Part shown: positions 62,790 to 64,000 of the stretch, piece after piece
How positions within the stretch are numbered: position 1 is the first letter of the stretch
How the letters are laid out: the number at the start of each line of letters is the position of its first letter
Assembly: GCF_029784135.1 (NCBI RefSeq)
Contig: NC_073744.1
Location: forward strand, 75,991,935-76,055,934
Direction of reading: 5' to 3'
Source of the DNA: Toxorhynchites rutilus septentrionalis
Taxonomy: Eukaryota; Arthropoda; Insecta; Diptera; Culicidae
DNA length: 64,000 nucleotides
Translations under genes and position numbers: made by a program
Notes under the pieces: model-generated
Databases searched by the model: none
Told to the model about the DNA's origin: nothing
Seen by the model: the letters and a program-made list of their open reading frames with translations, nothing else

Positions 62790-64000
62790 GTAAAACCTTG
62801 AAGTCGTCTATATATCATTGAGCTTATCTTCACTCGAATCAGAATGATTGAATACTTTGAGGAATATTTCAGATCAATAAAATAAATCGAAAAAATCGAC
62901 TACGTAAATATTCTGCTGTAAAATTGAGTTCAACGAAAAGTTTGTCCAATCGGAGTCAATTTCTTTAGTTGGAATTAGCGCACGTTCATGGGTCTAATCG
63001 CAGAACGGTTCATTGATTAATCTTCTAATCTACCCTTTAAAATTATTTTTTACTATAAAATTTCAGAACTTCTTCCAAAACTCGACATTATAATATCAGA
63101 TTATTTTCAGACACAATTCTCGTGCAAGATTTTTCATCCACTTGCAAATAACATGTTCCCTCGTTACGTCGAATGAATGTTTGATACTGAAAATAAGATA
63201 GAATGAAGACAGCCCTAAATTCCTTTTTCGAGTTTTGCTCTTATCAACGCATTCGACGACCCATTTTTATTTATATAGATAGAAGACGATATAGGAGTGC
63301 GTTTTATCACATTAAAATCCATTTCCACTTTCGAACGAAGATCAATTTCGTTACCGCAAACATCAAATGGACTAACAACGCTTGTTAATAACGCTGCAAA
63401 ATTTTTAAGACGGTTTCATGTCAAAAACAACGAAATAATATCAAATTCACTCACAGTAATTTCTTCGTACGACAGACGTTTCGTCACATGGTACTGAACA
63501 ATTACCTCTTAGCTTCAAACGAATCACCTTCTAACTTGCTGCCTATAGAATTTAGAAATTTTGCTTTATTTTTAAAATTTTTAACACACACTGATAGATA
63601 TTTTTCATTATCTTCTCCTACACTTAGAGCATATATTCGCTGAACTAAATATAAGTTTTTCTAAAATTTATTCTTTGTATTTTCCACTGCTTCGTTTTTT
63701 ATTCTTTTTGTTTTTCTGGTATGGGATGTTTCATAAGCAACAGTTGATCACATGCTTCACGGCAGGAATCTCCCTAATTCCTCACTACTGGTGTCAAACC
63801 ACCATAGAAACATTTATTGCCCCCAACAACCCTCACATCTCAAATTTGGCTCCATTTGCTTGATTAGTTTTCGAGTTATGCCGAAATTTATCTTTCATTT
63901 GTATGGCAGCTCCCCCTTAGAGTGGGGGTGGAGTGTCTAACCACCGTAAAACATTTATAGCATCCTAAAACTCCCACATACCAAATTTGGTTTCATTTGC
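62790..64000. other. Right edge, no gene recognised
   Basis: 63050-63150 (ACAATTCTCGTGCAAGATTT) resembles 26205-26260 and 49150-49190, another dispersed repeat. 63790-64000 has two tandem-like units with CAAATTTGGCTCCATTTGC and AAATTTATCTTTCATTTG, also seen near 29280-29460. Further exons of the PEX11-like gene were not recognised. Confidence 0.45.

Overview
The window is nuclear DNA from an insect, most likely a culicine (Aedes-type) mosquito. The evidence is the AT-rich base composition, the spliced genes with very long transposon-filled introns, and a dense load of insect transposons (an ITmD37E-like element, mariner, Tc1, Helitron, an R4/Dong-like LINE and several SINEs). The species call is inference. 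There are no bacterial or viral genes, no CRISPR array and no rRNA.

Two host genes are supported. The main one is orb, the insect CPEB1-type translational regulator, on the + strand at about 19.9-47.0 kb. Six exons encode about 820 residues: Ser/Asn-rich and Gln-rich low-complexity segments, two RRMs, and a CPEB ZZ zinc domain split by a 14.8-kb intron. The other introns are 9.5 kb, 66 bp, 170 bp and 66 bp. Upstream exons for the N-terminus were not found. The second gene is the 3' end of a PEX11-gamma/C-like peroxisomal membrane protein on the - strand (61.56-61.91 kb), convergent with orb. Its 5' exons probably lie beyond the right edge.

Almost everything else is mobile or repeated DNA. 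0-19 kb: remnants of Tc1/mariner transposases, a GA-rich microsatellite, a tRNA-headed repeat, palindromic MITEs, a Helitron, an 854-bp element with 9-bp target duplications inside a fold-back repeat, a TTAA-flanked element and a SINE. 20-30 kb (orb intron 1): a four-copy minisatellite, a SINE with a 13-bp target duplication, a (TA)n tract, a second Helitron carrying two SINEs, a pogo-like MITE, and a fold-back element beside a SINE. 32-46.6 kb (orb intron 5): fold-back and TTAA MITEs, a nearly complete R4/Dong-like retrotransposon (Myb-like domain, reverse transcriptase, CCHC finger, restriction-like endonuclease, one frameshift) next to a truncated copy, a fold-back satellite element, a mariner carrying a nested 698-bp insertion, and a rosa-like mariner derivative. 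47-64 kb: probable orb 3' UTR, LINE-tail fragments, a perfect 22-bp-stem hairpin, a second fold-back satellite array split by a mariner, a SINE, a short MITE and a hAT-like 5' fragment.

No clearly new functional system was found. The most informative signals are nested insertions whose order and target duplications can be read directly, the fold-back elements made of about 120-bp satellite monomers, the long low-complexity insertion inside orb RRM1, and sequence-specific tandem insertion of the R4/Dong-like element into A-rich TAAA repeats.
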